Shown here in pieces: positions 1 through 8,955 of a DNA stretch of 29,216 nt; positions within the stretch are counted from its first letter, which is position 1, and the number at the start of each line of letters is the position of its first letter. Below the pieces are notes generated by a model, which searched no databases, was not told the DNA's origin, and worked only from the letters and a program-made list of their open reading frames with translations. The stretch is taken from positions 1 through 29,216 of the forward strand of contig CAZTDD010000088.1 of the NCBI GenBank assembly GCA_964612675.1, in the 5' to 3' direction. Made by a program: the position numbers and the translations under genes. Origin of the DNA: CAZTDD01 sp964612675 (lineage in GTDB: Bacteria > Hinthialibacterota > Hinthialibacteria > Hinthialibacterales > JAKPRU01).

Positions 1-87
1 TGTCGATTCTGTATGTTAGATTGAACTAAATACGCGCCTTAGAAAACTCAGGTTTTATTCTGCAATAGACAATCCTTAGAGGATTAC

Positions 88-2553
88 TCAGCGGCAGTCT
101 TCCGCAACGTCAACCGCCAGACACAGCGTATACTTCTCAGGAGGCAGGCACCGCCGGTCGTCGCAGGCCTGCGATTCGATCTCGAATTCGAGAATAGCGG
201 TCTCCTCAGCGGCATCCGGAGAAATCGAAACGAAGGTGTCGATCTCAGCCGAATCCTTGTACACCGATATCGGTTCGGAATCGGACGAGAGAGTAATTGT
301 CTCCCCTTCCGGATAGTTGACCAGCATCTCTGTCGCGACTGAATTGCTTTTCAGTGTAATGGTTGTCGGAACGAGGGATTCCCGACCCGGGTCGTTCGAA
401 TTGATATGCCAGCCTTCATCGATCTCAAAATGGAACAAGATAGAGAAAGACTCGCCACGGTGAACCGGCAAACCTGACGGCTGGGCTTCGATTGTAAGAG
501 GTTTCTTTCGAAGCCGTGCGGCCGGTTTATCCTCTTCGCATTTCTCTTCGACTTCGGCCACAGGACCGCCCGTATCCGAAAGATCGGAGTACTTCGCCAA
601 AGCGAGCGCCATAGTCACCGTCGCGGCGGGAGCCCGATTCATGAGATCCGAAAAGGCCTCAAACATATCTTGAATGGCACCGAAATAGCGCTGCTTTTCG
701 GTGATCCGGCCCAACTGAATCAAGACATTTGCAAGCATGCCGTTCCCCGACGGCACCGCTTTATCGAACGGATCTTTTGTGCGAACGAGAAGATCCTCGT
801 GATCGTCCGAAGTAAAAAAGAATCCTCCGTCCCTTTGATCTTGGTAATGGCGGAAGAGAATCTCAACAAGACCTTCGGCCTCATTCAAATACCGCTCGTT
901 TCCGGTGCTTTCGTACAACTCCAAAAGACCGTCGGCAAGAAAAGCGTAATCGTCGAGATACGCGTTCAATTTCGCGGTTCCGTCCCGACAGGTCCGGAAC
1001 AGACGCCCCTCTTCCCGCATTTTTGACAGAATAAACTCCGCCGCTCTCTCCGCCGCGGTCGTATAACGCGGCTCGCCGAAACGGCGTCCGGCGTACGCCA
1101 GGCTTCCGATCATGAGGCCGTTCCAGCTCGTGAGAACCTTGTCATCCAAATGCGGTGGAACGCGTTTCTCGCGACGTTCAAGGAGTTTTTGTCTGTCCGC
1201 CTGCAGACGCATCTGCAATGCCTCAAGGGGCATATCTTCTTCGTTCGCGATTTCTTCAAGGGATCGGGTGAGGTGAAGGATGTTCGTTCCGGGACGGTCG
1301 CCGGTCGCTTCCTCCACAAAATTCCCGTGGGGCGAGACGTTGTAGACCCGACAGAAGAAACGGCTCTCTTCCTCTCCGAGAATTTCGTTGATTTCTTCAA
1401 CCGTCCAAACATAATACTTGCCTTCCACGCCTTCGCTGTCGGCATCCAACGCGGAGTAGAACCCGCCTTCCTGCTCTACCATTTCACGAAGCACCCATTC
1501 GAGTGTGTCTTGCGCGGCCCGGCGATATTTCTCATCGTCAAAGAGAACGAAGGCCTGTGTGTAAACACGGGCAAGCTGCGCGTTGTCGTAGAGCATTTTC
1601 TCAAAATGCGGAACCAGCCAGCGTTGATCCGTCGAGTAGCGATGAAATCCTCCGCCAACGTGATCGTGTATCCCTCCCTGGGCCATTCCATCGAGAGTCT
1701 GAACGATCATCCGGCGAAGCGACTCATCCTTGGTGTGTCCATATTCGTACAGCAGAAGAGTCAAGTTGCCGTGCGGTGGGAACTTCGGAGCTGAACTGAA
1801 GCCGCCGTTGCTATTATCGAATGCGTTACGGAATGAGTCCAAGGCTTTTGCCACAAGAGTGCGATCCGGCTTTTCTCCACCGTTCTTTTCACCCATAGAC
1901 AGTCGCTTCAGCATGCTCGCGAGTTCATTTGCCTGTTGCTCGACATCTGCACGCCTTGTCTGCCAAATCTCCGACAAGCGGGTGAGAATGGTAGCAAATC
2001 CCGGGTGGCCGGCCATATCGTACGGAGGAAAATACGTGCCCGCATACCACGGCCTGCCGTCCGGCATCAGCCATACCGAGTTCGGCCATCCGCCTCTGCC
2101 GGTCAACATCTGCGTGGCATTCATGTAGATCTCATCGATATCGGGGCGTTCCTCACGGTCGACTTTGATAGCTACGAAATCTCGATTCAGAATTCCCGCA
2201 ATTTCATGATTCTCAAACGACTCCCGCTCCATCACGTGGCACCAGTGGCAGGTAGAGTATCCGACGGATAAAAAAACCGGCTTGTCTTCCTGTTTCGCCT
2301 TCTCAAATGCTTCCTCGCACCACGGGAACCAATCCACAGGATTTCGTGCGTGTTGGAGAAGATAGGGACTTTTTTCGTGAATCAGACGGTTGAATTCTGT
2401 TCCGCCGTCCGGAGGAAGTTGGGCAATTTGCTCGGGGGAAGGTAAGGTTGATTCCATAATAGTGCCTTTCTGTTCGTCCTTACAAGAAGTCAACAAACAC
2501 AGAAAGGCAACCAGAAGGGAAGTACCGGATTCTCGGTTCGAGAAGCGACTCAT
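88..2553 (-). CDS. DUF255 thioredoxin-fold protein (YyaL/SPATA20 type) with C-terminal DsbD-alpha-like domain, probable lipoprotein
   Basis: The first 24 residues look like a lipoprotein signal with a lipobox ending LLTSC (Cys24). Residues about 55-215 form the DUF255 thioredoxin-like domain, opening with the family signature LIHEKSPYLLQHARNPVDW and carrying the redox motif CHWC in STCHWCHVM. The middle (about 230-660) matches the alpha/alpha-barrel part of YyaL/SPATA20 proteins. Residues about 690-821 resemble the periplasmic alpha domain of DsbD, with a Cys pair in ACDDRRCLPP. At 821 aa it is longer than usual for the family because of this last domain. An internal ATG at 2457 has a better ribosome site (AAAGG, 9 nt away) and would give a cytoplasmic form; I prefer the longer form because a DsbD-alpha domain belongs outside the membrane. 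The substrate is unknown. It lies downstream of the desulfoferrodoxin terminator, so it is probably its own transcription unit. Confidence 0.85.
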   Translation of the reverse strand: MSRFSNRESGTSLLVAFLCLLTSCKDEQKGTIMESTLPSPEQIAQLPPDGGTEFNRLIHEKSPYLLQHARNPVDWFPWCEEAFEKAKQEDKPVFLSVGYSTCHWCHVMERESFENHEIAGILNRDFVAIKVDREERPDIDEIYMNATQMLTGRGGWPNSVWLMPDGRPWYAGTYFPPYDMAGHPGFATILTRLSEIWQTRRADVEQQANELASMLKRLSMGEKNGGEKPDRTLVAKALDSFRNAFDNSNGGFSSAPKFPPHGNLTLLLYEYGHTKDESLRRMIVQTLDGMAQGGIHDHVGGGFHRYSTDQRWLVPHFEKMLYDNAQLARVYTQAFVLFDDEKYRRAAQDTLEWVLREMVEQEGGFYSALDADSEGVEGKYYVWTVEEINEILGEEESRFFCRVYNVSPHGNFVEEATGDRPGTNILHLTRSLEEIANEEDMPLEALQMRLQADRQKLLERREKRVPPHLDDKVLTSWNGLMIGSLAYAGRRFGEPRYTTAAERAAEFILSKMREEGRLFRTCRDGTAKLNAYLDDYAFLADGLLELYESTGNERYLNEAEGLVEILFRHYQDQRDGGFFFTSDDHEDLLVRTKDPFDKAVPSGNGMLANVLIQLGRITEKQRYFGAIQDMFEAFSDLMNRAPAATVTMALALAKYSDLSDTGGPVAEVEEKCEEDKPAARLRKKPLTIEAQPSGLPVHRGESFSILFHFEIDEGWHINSNDPGRESLVPTTITLKSNSVATEMLVNYPEGETITLSSDSEPISVYKDSAEIDTFVSISPDAAEETAILEFEIESQACDDRRCLPPEKYTLCLAVDVAEDCR

Positions 2554-2569
2554 TGTGTGACAATCCCTA

Positions 2570-2602
2570 TAAGCGAAACGAGCGGCACCCGGTGCCGCTC
2601 GT
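2570..2602 (-). terminator. Rho-independent terminator after desulfoferrodoxin
   Basis: The arms ACGAGCGGCACC (2578-2589) and GGTGCCGCTCGT (2591-2602) are perfectly complementary around a single base, giving a GC-rich stem of about 11 pairs. Read on the minus strand the stem is followed by TTTCGCTTAT. It lies 31 nt past the desulfoferrodoxin stop and before the DUF255 gene, so it should end the long minus-strand run of redox genes. Confidence 0.8.
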
Positions 2603-2633
2603 ATTCACTTTCACTTGTTCAGGTCGTTATTTC

Positions 2634-3008
2634 TTACGCTTTCCACAACCCGTGCAGATTACAGTACTCTCGGGCCGTGATCTCACTGGCATCGATACAG
2701 AAAACCGCCTCGGGGGTTTCACCGGGCTTCAGAAACTGACGATATGCTTTCCCGTCGGCAATCACTTCAATCCATTCGATCCAGTGCTTCTCTTCCATCG
2801 GATGCGGAACATCGCCTACTTTGACTTTGAAGCCTGTGTCGGCCTTCTCAATCACAGGAACGTGTTTTTCTTTGGCCGCGTCAACCGTGTTTTCGTCGAC
2901 CAACGTCATCGGCTGGTCGCAGCAAACGAGTGTTCCGTCTCCCTCATGGATCATCTCAACCATGTTGCCGCACAGTTCGCATCTGTACACCTGAAGTCGC
3001 TTTGTCAT
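2634..3008 (-). CDS. dfx: Desulfoferrodoxin (superoxide reductase, 2Fe-SOR)
   Basis: This 124-residue protein has the two-domain layout of class I superoxide reductases. The N-terminal rubredoxin-like iron centre has Cys in CELC and the adjacent pair CC of LVCCDQPM. The C-terminal catalytic iron centre shows the expected histidines (HVPVIE, VPHPMEEKHWIEWIE) and the Cys/His pair in CNLHGLWK. The enzyme reduces superoxide to peroxide in the cytoplasm without making O2, taking electrons from rubredoxin-type carriers. The reading frame stays open far upstream, but the start at 3008 is set by homology (MTKRLQVYRCELCG) and the ribosome site AAAGGA just upstream. It follows rubrerythrin by 37 nt, so superoxide reduction and peroxide removal are likely co-transcribed. 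Confidence 0.96.
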   Translation of the reverse strand: MTKRLQVYRCELCGNMVEMIHEGDGTLVCCDQPMTLVDENTVDAAKEKHVPVIEKADTGFKVKVGDVPHPMEEKHWIEWIEVIADGKAYRQFLKPGETPEAVFCIDASEITAREYCNLHGLWKA

Positions 3009-3045
3009 GTTCTTTCCTTTCTGTCGGTTTTTGATTTCCGTTGCA

Positions 3046-3618
3046 TCACCAATTCTCTCCCAGCAGTTCGAAGTGGGCCTGCGGATGAGCGCAGGCGGCG
3101 CAGGAGGCGGGGGCTTCTTCACCTTCATGAAGATATCCGCAATTCCGGCAGCGCCAGACGACTTTTTCCTTTTTCTTGAATACGGTCCCCTGCTGAATGT
3201 TGGCCGCGAGTTCGTTATACCGTTTTTCGTGTTGCTTTTCAGCGACTGCGATCGCTTCAAAGATTTTTGCAACGTTTTCAAAACCTTCTTCCCGCGCGGT
3301 TTTGGCGAACGAAGGATACATATCGGTCCACTCATAATTTTCGCCTGCGGCGCCGGCCTTCAGGTTTTCAATCGTTGTTCCGATGACACCCGCGGGGAAA
3401 GCGGCCTGAATTTCGACTTCGCCTCCCTCGAGCAGCTTGAACAGGCGTTTCGCGTGTTCACGTTCCTGGTTCGCCGTTTCCTCGAAAATGTCCGAGATTT
3501 GTACAAACCCTTCCTTCCGGGCGACGCTGGCGGCATAGGTGTAGCGATTTCTCGCCTGTGATTCGCCGGCGAACGCCGTCAGAATGTTCCTCTCCGTCTT
3601 CGATCCTTTGAGTCCCAT
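3046..3618 (-). CDS. rbr: Rubrerythrin
   Basis: This 190-residue protein is a standard-length rubrerythrin. The ferritin-like four-helix domain shows the di-iron ligands E19, E52 and H55 (EREH) and the second-half helix with EAIAVAEKQHEKRY. The C-terminal rubredoxin domain carries two CxxC knuckles, in WRCRNCGYLHEG and SCAACAHPQAHFE. Rubrerythrins reduce hydrogen peroxide to water in the cytoplasm of anaerobes, with electrons from rubredoxin. The start has GGGAG about 8 nt upstream. It sits between the HMA-fused permease (29 nt upstream) and desulfoferrodoxin (37 nt downstream), a common pairing in anaerobes. It is the only one of the five ferritin-like proteins in this window that keeps the rubredoxin domain. 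Confidence 0.97.
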   Translation of the reverse strand: MGLKGSKTERNILTAFAGESQARNRYTYAASVARKEGFVQISDIFEETANQEREHAKRLFKLLEGGEVEIQAAFPAGVIGTTIENLKAGAAGENYEWTDMYPSFAKTAREEGFENVAKIFEAIAVAEKQHEKRYNELAANIQQGTVFKKKEKVVWRCRNCGYLHEGEEAPASCAACAHPQAHFELLGENW

Positions 3619-3647
3619 AGTAAATTCTCCCTGTCCTTAGAGGTATA

Positions 3648-4898
3648 TTAATCACCGCTGTGGGTGGAATATCCGAGTTGTTCAACCGCATCGCGAAGGG
3701 TGCGTACATTGAAGTCCGTTCCGTGGATAACCGCCGCTCCCGTCCGCCGGTCGATTTCGACCGACTCAACCCCCTCGTACTCCCGCAGCGTACGTTTCAC
3801 ACTCTGCACACAATGGTCGCACGTCATGCCGGAAATTTGAAACGTTGCTTTCTCCGGCGAGTTGTCAGACGAATTCAGGGACGAATCGGGACGATAGAAG
3901 ATGGCAAAGCCCAGCACACCGAGCAAGAGAACCGCGCTGACATTTTTCAAACCGACGGGCAACATATCCTGCATATCGGCGGCAGGACTCCGATCCGTAA
4001 TCAGGTAAATGGAATCCAAAAGCATACCAAAACCAAACGCTGCTACCGCCACGGTAAGTAAATAAACTGCGACCGTTCTTTTCCCCATAATTTTCCATAT
4101 TGTGGTAACTGCCGCGGCGTTCGTCGCCGGACCGGTCATCAGAAAAACCAGAGCCGCTCCTGCCGAAACCCCCTTGGCGATCAAGGCCGCCGCCACCGGT
4201 ACCGACGAGGTCGCACAAACATAGACAGGAATGCCAAGCAGCATCATCACAAACATACCGAGAATACCGGACCCCAACGTGCCGGAAAAATAATCATCCG
4301 GAATCAGCGCGGATATGAGTCCCGCCAGAAGAAGCCCGATGAAGAGCGATCTCCCGATATCGCGCGGCAAGGTAATAAACCCGTACCGCAGAATGCGAGC
4401 CATTGTTCCGCCCTGCGGTTCGCCGGAACAGCACGAGTCCGTGCATCCGGCGGAATTCTCTTCGACTTCCGGCTGCGAGGAAGGCAAAAACGATGCCGCC
4501 ACGCCTCCAATCACACCGGTGATAAATGCAGCAAGCGGTCGAAAAATCGCGAATACCGGTCCCAAAAGACTGAATGTTACGGCAATGCTGTCCACCCCGG
4601 TTTGCGGTGTTGATAGCAGGAAAGCCGTCGTTGCCCCTTTGCCTGCGCCGTGTTTTCGAAGCGACGCCGCAACAGGAATCACACTGCACGAGCAGAGCGG
4701 AAGCGGAATCCCAAATAGGGTGGATTTCAACACCTGCCGAATCCCCTGCCCTCCCAAATGACGTTCCACCATTTCCGGACGGATCACAACGGACAGCACA
4801 CCCGCCACAAAAAACCCGAACAGAAGATACGGGGCCATCTCGCTCAGAGTGTCCCAGAATTCAATAAAAACAACGATCAATGGTTCTGCAATATTCAT
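3648..4898 (-). CDS. SO_0444/ArsP-type metal permease with C-terminal HMA domain
   Basis: The protein has 416 residues and about eight predicted membrane segments. It matches the permease family (DUF318) known as SO_0444 Cu/Zn efflux transporters: the N-terminal half has GIPLPLCSCSVIPVAASLRKHGAGKG followed by LLSTPQTGVDS, and the second half repeats the pattern as GIPVYVCATSSVPVAAALIAKG. A cytoplasmic linker after the fourth segment has a Cys cluster (TDSCCSG). The last about 68 residues are a heavy-metal-associated domain with the metal-binding motif GMTCDHC. Metal export (copper, zinc or arsenic-type) is a family-level inference; the HMA domain favours a soft metal ion. It starts 7 nt after the TIGR02757 gene, so the two are probably co-translated. 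Confidence 0.85.
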   Translation of the reverse strand: MNIAEPLIVVFIEFWDTLSEMAPYLLFGFFVAGVLSVVIRPEMVERHLGGQGIRQVLKSTLFGIPLPLCSCSVIPVAASLRKHGAGKGATTAFLLSTPQTGVDSIAVTFSLLGPVFAIFRPLAAFITGVIGGVAASFLPSSQPEVEENSAGCTDSCCSGEPQGGTMARILRYGFITLPRDIGRSLFIGLLLAGLISALIPDDYFSGTLGSGILGMFVMMLLGIPVYVCATSSVPVAAALIAKGVSAGAALVFLMTGPATNAAAVTTIWKIMGKRTVAVYLLTVAVAAFGFGMLLDSIYLITDRSPAADMQDMLPVGLKNVSAVLLLGVLGFAIFYRPDSSLNSSDNSPEKATFQISGMTCDHCVQSVKRTLREYEGVESVEIDRRTGAAVIHGTDFNVRTLRDAVEQLGYSTHSGD

Positions 4899-4905
4899 GT
4901 CTTAT

Positions 4906-5706
4906 TCACTGTATCTCTCGATAGTCGCTAAGAAACTCCATGATCTCTCTTTCATTGCGAATGCCCAGCCGGGTCAGGGCAAAATCGTACCGAACAGGAT
5001 CGTCCGGCGCAATTTTTTTGAATGCCTGTGTAATTTCTGCTGCGGCATACATATTCGCGCTCTTTCTCGACGTGAACCGGAGTTCCTTGCAGATACGATA
5101 CATGTGCGTATCCAGAGGAACGATCAGCTTCGAACGGGGCACCTTTTCCCAGCCGCCCGGATCGACCTCATCGTGTCTCACCATCCAGCGTAAGAAAAGA
5201 TTCAGCCGTTTGCAGGCACTTCCTTTTTCCGGACAAGGCACGAAGTGTTTCGGATTTCCCGGCAGATCCATCCGCAACTCGGCTGCAAAATGCTTCATCG
5301 CTGGAAGAACTGTTTCGTCTGCTTCGCCGAGTCCATCCTGGAAACACCGATACAACGAACCGTAATTCTCCCGCACTTGCTTGATCCCGAGCAGCAACAA
5401 CACCAAATCGTCCGCACTAGTGAAACGATGCCGAAAATCTGCGAACAAATCGCGAAGACGTTCGGCAGAGGACCGTTTGAGGAACCGTGCCGGCGATGGC
5501 ATTCGTTCCAGTACGGATCGCACGCTCCTCAGGATTTGAACGACCCTACCGTAGGCAAGCGATGACGCAATCAAACCTACGATCTCGCGATCGTGAGGAT
5601 TCTCGTACCGATACAAAAATTCCAGCGGATCCGGGTGAACGAATTCCCGCCGATTATACCTGTCGTAAAGTGCCTCCAGTTGTTCCCGGTTAATAGAGGG
5701 ACCCAT
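4906..5706 (-). CDS. TIGR02757 (DUF2400) family protein
   Basis: The protein has 266 residues from the chosen start. It matches the TIGR02757 family in length and in its opening (YNRREFVHPDPLEFLYRYENPHDREIVGLIASSLAYGRV), and in its later segment rich in Arg and Cys/His (CKRLNLFLRWMVRHDEVDPG, PLDTHMYRICKELRFT). The last part resembles helical DNA-glycosylase-like folds, but no function has been proven for the family as far as I know. A longer reading begins at 5751, but ATG at 5706 has GGAG 7 nt upstream and the family signature begins soon after, so I use 5706. It lies 54 nt after cydB and 7 nt before the metal permease. Confidence 0.85.
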   Translation of the reverse strand: MGPSINREQLEALYDRYNRREFVHPDPLEFLYRYENPHDREIVGLIASSLAYGRVVQILRSVRSVLERMPSPARFLKRSSAERLRDLFADFRHRFTSADDLVLLLLGIKQVRENYGSLYRCFQDGLGEADETVLPAMKHFAAELRMDLPGNPKHFVPCPEKGSACKRLNLFLRWMVRHDEVDPGGWEKVPRSKLIVPLDTHMYRICKELRFTSRKSANMYAAAEITQAFKKIAPDDPVRYDFALTRLGIRNEREIMEFLSDYREIQ

Positions 5707-5760
5707 ATCCGTACTCCGGTGGAGTCGCAATCCTCCGGCCCCCTTTAGCATAATTCCATA

Positions 5761-6774
5761 TCAATACACAACATCCTTCTCGGTGACCTTGTGTCGAAAC
5801 AGATGGTAAACCCATGCCTGATAGGCGATCACGATAGGGATAAATATCAATGCTACCGTCAACATGATCTTCAACGTCAACGGAGTCGACGCTGCTTTCT
5901 CGATTGTGATACTGAAAGCGGGGTCGATGCTGGACGGCAGCAATGTGGGGTACAAGCCAATCACGCCGAATAGCGTGCATCCTGCGATAGTCAACGCGGA
6001 ACTGAACCACGCCTTCCACCACGCGTGTTTGTAAACAAAGTATCGTGTCAGGATCATCGCCCCTACCGCAATAGCGGGAACGAGAAAAAGCACCGGATTA
6101 TTCATATAATTCCCGTAGAGATTCGTCACCGATCCCGTCATGATAAGGAACACAACAGCGATAACCAAAAGCAACGGCCACAATCTACCAGCAAGAGTGG
6201 AGGCGCGTTCATAAATGTCTCCTTCGGTCTTGACCGCCAGCCAGATCGCTCCATGGACAAGAAACAGAAAAAGGAACAATACCCCGCCGATCAAGCCGTA
6301 GGGGTTAAGTAATGTGAATAGACTCCCCTGATAAACACCTTCACCATCAATCGGTATCCCGCTGAAGATGTTGGCAAACGCCACGCCGAACAGGTACGCT
6401 GGAACAAAACTGCCGACGACCATGCCGACGTCCCAGATCGTTCTCCACCACGGACCGTCGATTTGCCCTCGAAATTCAAATGTAACCCCGCGCAGAATCA
6501 AGGCGAACAGGATCAGCATGAGCGGAGTATACAATGCGCTGAACATCGTCGCATACATAACCGGAAACGCGGCAAAGGTCACACCGCCGACCGTGATCAG
6601 CCACACTTCGTTCCCATCCCAAAACGGCCCCATCGAATTGAAGACAATTCGCCGTTCCGTTTCGTTCTTTGCCACAAAGGGCAGCAGTGTCCCGATCCCC
6701 AGGTCGAAACCGTCGAGGAGAAAATAGATCGCCCACAAAACGCCCCACAATAGGAACCAGGTGGTTTCAAGCAT
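5761..6774 (-). CDS. cydB: Cytochrome bd ubiquinol oxidase subunit II
   Basis: This 337-residue membrane protein opens with LETTWFLLWGVLWAIYFLLDGFDLGIG, the conserved CydB start, and has the conserved GPFWDGNEVWLITVGG segment after it. About eight to nine membrane segments are visible. With CydA it forms the high-affinity quinol oxidase that reduces O2 to water at the cytoplasmic membrane. The start has GGAGG 8 nt upstream, inside the end of cydA, and overlaps that gene by 8 nt, so the two are translationally coupled. No CydX-like small subunit is visible directly behind it. Confidence 0.97.
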   Translation of the reverse strand: MLETTWFLLWGVLWAIYFLLDGFDLGIGTLLPFVAKNETERRIVFNSMGPFWDGNEVWLITVGGVTFAAFPVMYATMFSALYTPLMLILFALILRGVTFEFRGQIDGPWWRTIWDVGMVVGSFVPAYLFGVAFANIFSGIPIDGEGVYQGSLFTLLNPYGLIGGVLFLFLFLVHGAIWLAVKTEGDIYERASTLAGRLWPLLLVIAVVFLIMTGSVTNLYGNYMNNPVLFLVPAIAVGAMILTRYFVYKHAWWKAWFSSALTIAGCTLFGVIGLYPTLLPSSIDPAFSITIEKAASTPLTLKIMLTVALIFIPIVIAYQAWVYHLFRHKVTEKDVVY

Positions 6775-8119
6775 GGTTCGGACCTCCAGTCTTCTCCGCG
6801 TTTTCCGAGGGTTCGGAATCCAGTTGAGGACCCTTGCGAATAATCTTCAACATTAAATAAAAGCCGATTAAGCCGAGCAGCGAATACACTAGAACAAAAC
6901 CGACGAGACTTGTTGCAACTTGTGAGGTAGCAATGGGAGAAACCGCGTCCTCCGTTCGCATGAGCCCGTATACGATCCAGGGCTGACGACCGACTTCCGC
7001 CAAAATCCAGCCCGTTTCGCAGGCAATATACGGCAGAGGGATCGCCAAAATCATTACCTTCAAATAAAGCGGATATTCCAAGAGTTTATTTCGAAGGAAC
7101 CATCCCACCACCGTGAGAAAGATGAACAGAAATCCCAGTCCCGCCATCACACGGAACGAGAGAAAAGTCAGCAAAACCGGCGGCCTGTCTTCTTTGGACC
7201 ACTCTTCGAGTCCTTTCACTTCGGCCGACGGCGAATGAAAAGCGAGCATGCTCAAGGCGCTCGGTATAGGCAGAATCTGGACCAGATTCCGCTCGTTTTC
7301 TTCATCGGGAATCGCGAATAAATAAATCGGCGCATTCGTTTGTGTTTCCCAATGCGATTCCATCGCCGCCAATTTCGTCGGTTGGACTTCCGCCACTTCG
7401 GCGCCGTGCTCGTGCCCCTGGGCCACGACGACCAACGACGAAATCAGTGAGAAGAGTAGAGCCATGCGGAACGATTTCTGGAACAGCCTTACCTGATTCC
7501 CCTTCAGCATGTGATACGCGCTCACCCCCATCACAAGGAAACCGCCCATTACGAACGCGGCAGCAACCGTATGAATAAACTGCTGTATGGCGAAGCTTTG
7601 TGTGACGAGCGCCCAAAAATCCGTCAGCTCCGCTCGACCGTTTCGGATCGTGTACCCCACCGGATGCTGCATCCACGAGTTGGCCATCAATATCCATAGA
7701 GCGGAGAGGTTCGAGGCGAAAGCCACAAGCCAGATTGTGATCGCATGCCCCCGCGGGGAGAATTTATCCCACGTAAAAAGCCAGACCGCAACAAAGGTCG
7801 ATTCCAGAAAAAACGCCAGTGTCGCTTCAATGGCGAGGAGTGAGCCGAAAATATCTCCGACGTATGCGGAATACTTCGACCAATTCGTCCCGAATTGAAA
7901 TTCCAACGTGATACCGGTCACGACACCGAGCGCGAAGTTGACCAGAAAAATCTTTCCCCAGAATCGGGCCATTTTCCTGTAATCCTCGTCACCGGTTCGC
8001 GCATACTTCGTCTCCATAATGGCGATGAGCACCGCCAACCCCATTGTGAGAGGAGCAAACAAAAAATGGAAAAGTGTCGCGACCGCAAACTGCAACCGTG
8101 AGAGCATTAAAACATCCAT
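6767..8119 (-). CDS. cydA: Cytochrome bd ubiquinol oxidase subunit I
   Basis: This is the haem-bearing subunit, 450 residues from the chosen start. It shows the haem-ligand regions LFHFLFAPLTMGL and IHTVAAAFVMGGF, the QPTKLAAMESHW segment and the GRQPW motif (EVGRQPWIVYGLMRT). It is shorter than the E. coli protein because the quinol-binding Q loop is short (around HSPSAEVKGLEEWSKEDRPP), as in many non-enterobacterial bd oxidases. The frame extends to an ATG at 8149, but that start lacks a ribosome site. The ATG at 8119 gives the usual opening MDVLMLSRLQFAVA, with GGAAGGG about 12 nt upstream. The oxidase probably scavenges O2 to protect the anaerobic metabolism encoded nearby. Confidence 0.95.
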   Translation of the reverse strand: MDVLMLSRLQFAVATLFHFLFAPLTMGLAVLIAIMETKYARTGDEDYRKMARFWGKIFLVNFALGVVTGITLEFQFGTNWSKYSAYVGDIFGSLLAIEATLAFFLESTFVAVWLFTWDKFSPRGHAITIWLVAFASNLSALWILMANSWMQHPVGYTIRNGRAELTDFWALVTQSFAIQQFIHTVAAAFVMGGFLVMGVSAYHMLKGNQVRLFQKSFRMALLFSLISSLVVVAQGHEHGAEVAEVQPTKLAAMESHWETQTNAPIYLFAIPDEENERNLVQILPIPSALSMLAFHSPSAEVKGLEEWSKEDRPPVLLTFLSFRVMAGLGFLFIFLTVVGWFLRNKLLEYPLYLKVMILAIPLPYIACETGWILAEVGRQPWIVYGLMRTEDAVSPIATSQVATSLVGFVLVYSLLGLIGFYLMLKIIRKGPQLDSEPSENAEKTGGPNHA

Positions 8120-8217
8120 CGGATTTGCCGTCCCTTCCAATAAGAACATCGACGGTACGAACGAAAGCCCGACACAGAGAATTCATCCGGGTTCCGCCGA
8201 ATGGGTCTTACCGATAT

Positions 8218-8904
8218 TTAGCGCTCGTCCAGCCTCTGAAGGGCCTCTTGCACCAGGTCTTCCACTCGCTTCGTTACAATCCGCTGTTCCAAACAGAATC
8301 GCAGTTCACTCGAGTCGCTCCGAAGACTCTCCAGGCGCTTCCTGGCTTCTTGAATTCTCAAGAGGCCGCATACCCAAGCGGCTAGGCCTCGAACCGCCGG
8401 GTCCGACGAGTCCAAATACGGCTGAACCGAATCAGTCGTATCAAACTCCAGCAGATACTCCGGCCGAACTTGAGCGACGCGTCCGATTCCCCAGAGAACT
8501 CCTCGCTGCAACGGTTCGTGTTCCAGGAAATTACCGTCTTCTCTCGTATACGAAACAAGAATCTTCGTGAACTCCTTTGCCAGCCCGTCGTGACGAGCCA
8601 TGACTTCGCCCATGGCTTCCGGAGCTCCCCAGCCGATAGCGCCTGACTCCTCGAAAAGACTCCACATCAGTCGACGCATCACAACGCGAGCAGACTCAAG
8701 GTCCGAGTCCGCCAATTTCTCAGTCGCCGCGCCGATCACGGATACCGCCCGACACTGAACGGCCGAGTCGGCACTCGCCAGAAACGGCAACAGCGCGTTC
8801 ACCGCACGAATAGGCGGAAGCGCCTCCAGCTCGGTCAGGCATTGTTCGATATCGCCGCGTTCGAGCAGCGATCCCAGGGTCCGTCTTAACGCACGACTAG
8901 TCAT
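8218..8904 (-). CDS. DVU0298-type HEAT-repeat protein
   Basis: The protein has 228 residues, is soluble, and is built of helical pairs resembling HEAT repeats. It has the recognisable DVU0298-family segments IRAVNALLPFLASAD, SLFEESGAIGWGAPEAMGEVMARH and HEPLQRGVLWGIGRVAQVRPE. The family occurs in sulfate reducers and other anaerobes; its biochemical role is unknown to me. No catalytic motif is visible. It lies between the flavodiiron gene (51 nt upstream) and cydAB (98 nt downstream), all in one direction, which suggests that it is expressed with the O2-reducing systems. A scaffold or maturation role would be a guess from the HEAT fold. Confidence 0.75.
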   Translation of the reverse strand: MTSRALRRTLGSLLERGDIEQCLTELEALPPIRAVNALLPFLASADSAVQCRAVSVIGAATEKLADSDLESARVVMRRLMWSLFEESGAIGWGAPEAMGEVMARHDGLAKEFTKILVSYTREDGNFLEHEPLQRGVLWGIGRVAQVRPEYLLEFDTTDSVQPYLDSSDPAVRGLAAWVCGLLRIQEARKRLESLRSDSSELRFCLEQRIVTKRVEDLVQEALQRLDER

Positions 8905-8955
8905 TTGCGGGCTGTGTTGCCTCCCAGAGTCCCGGCGAAAGGGTAGAGCCTTTGC

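Noticed and set aside
71..85. AATCC/GGATT inverted repeat right after the DUF255 stop
   Set aside because: A 5-bp stem with few GC pairs and no T-run is too weak to call a terminator.
1150..1794. Open frame of 214 codons on the plus strand within the DUF255 gene
   Set aside because: Antisense shadow of a clearly conserved protein; composition and motifs do not suggest a gene.
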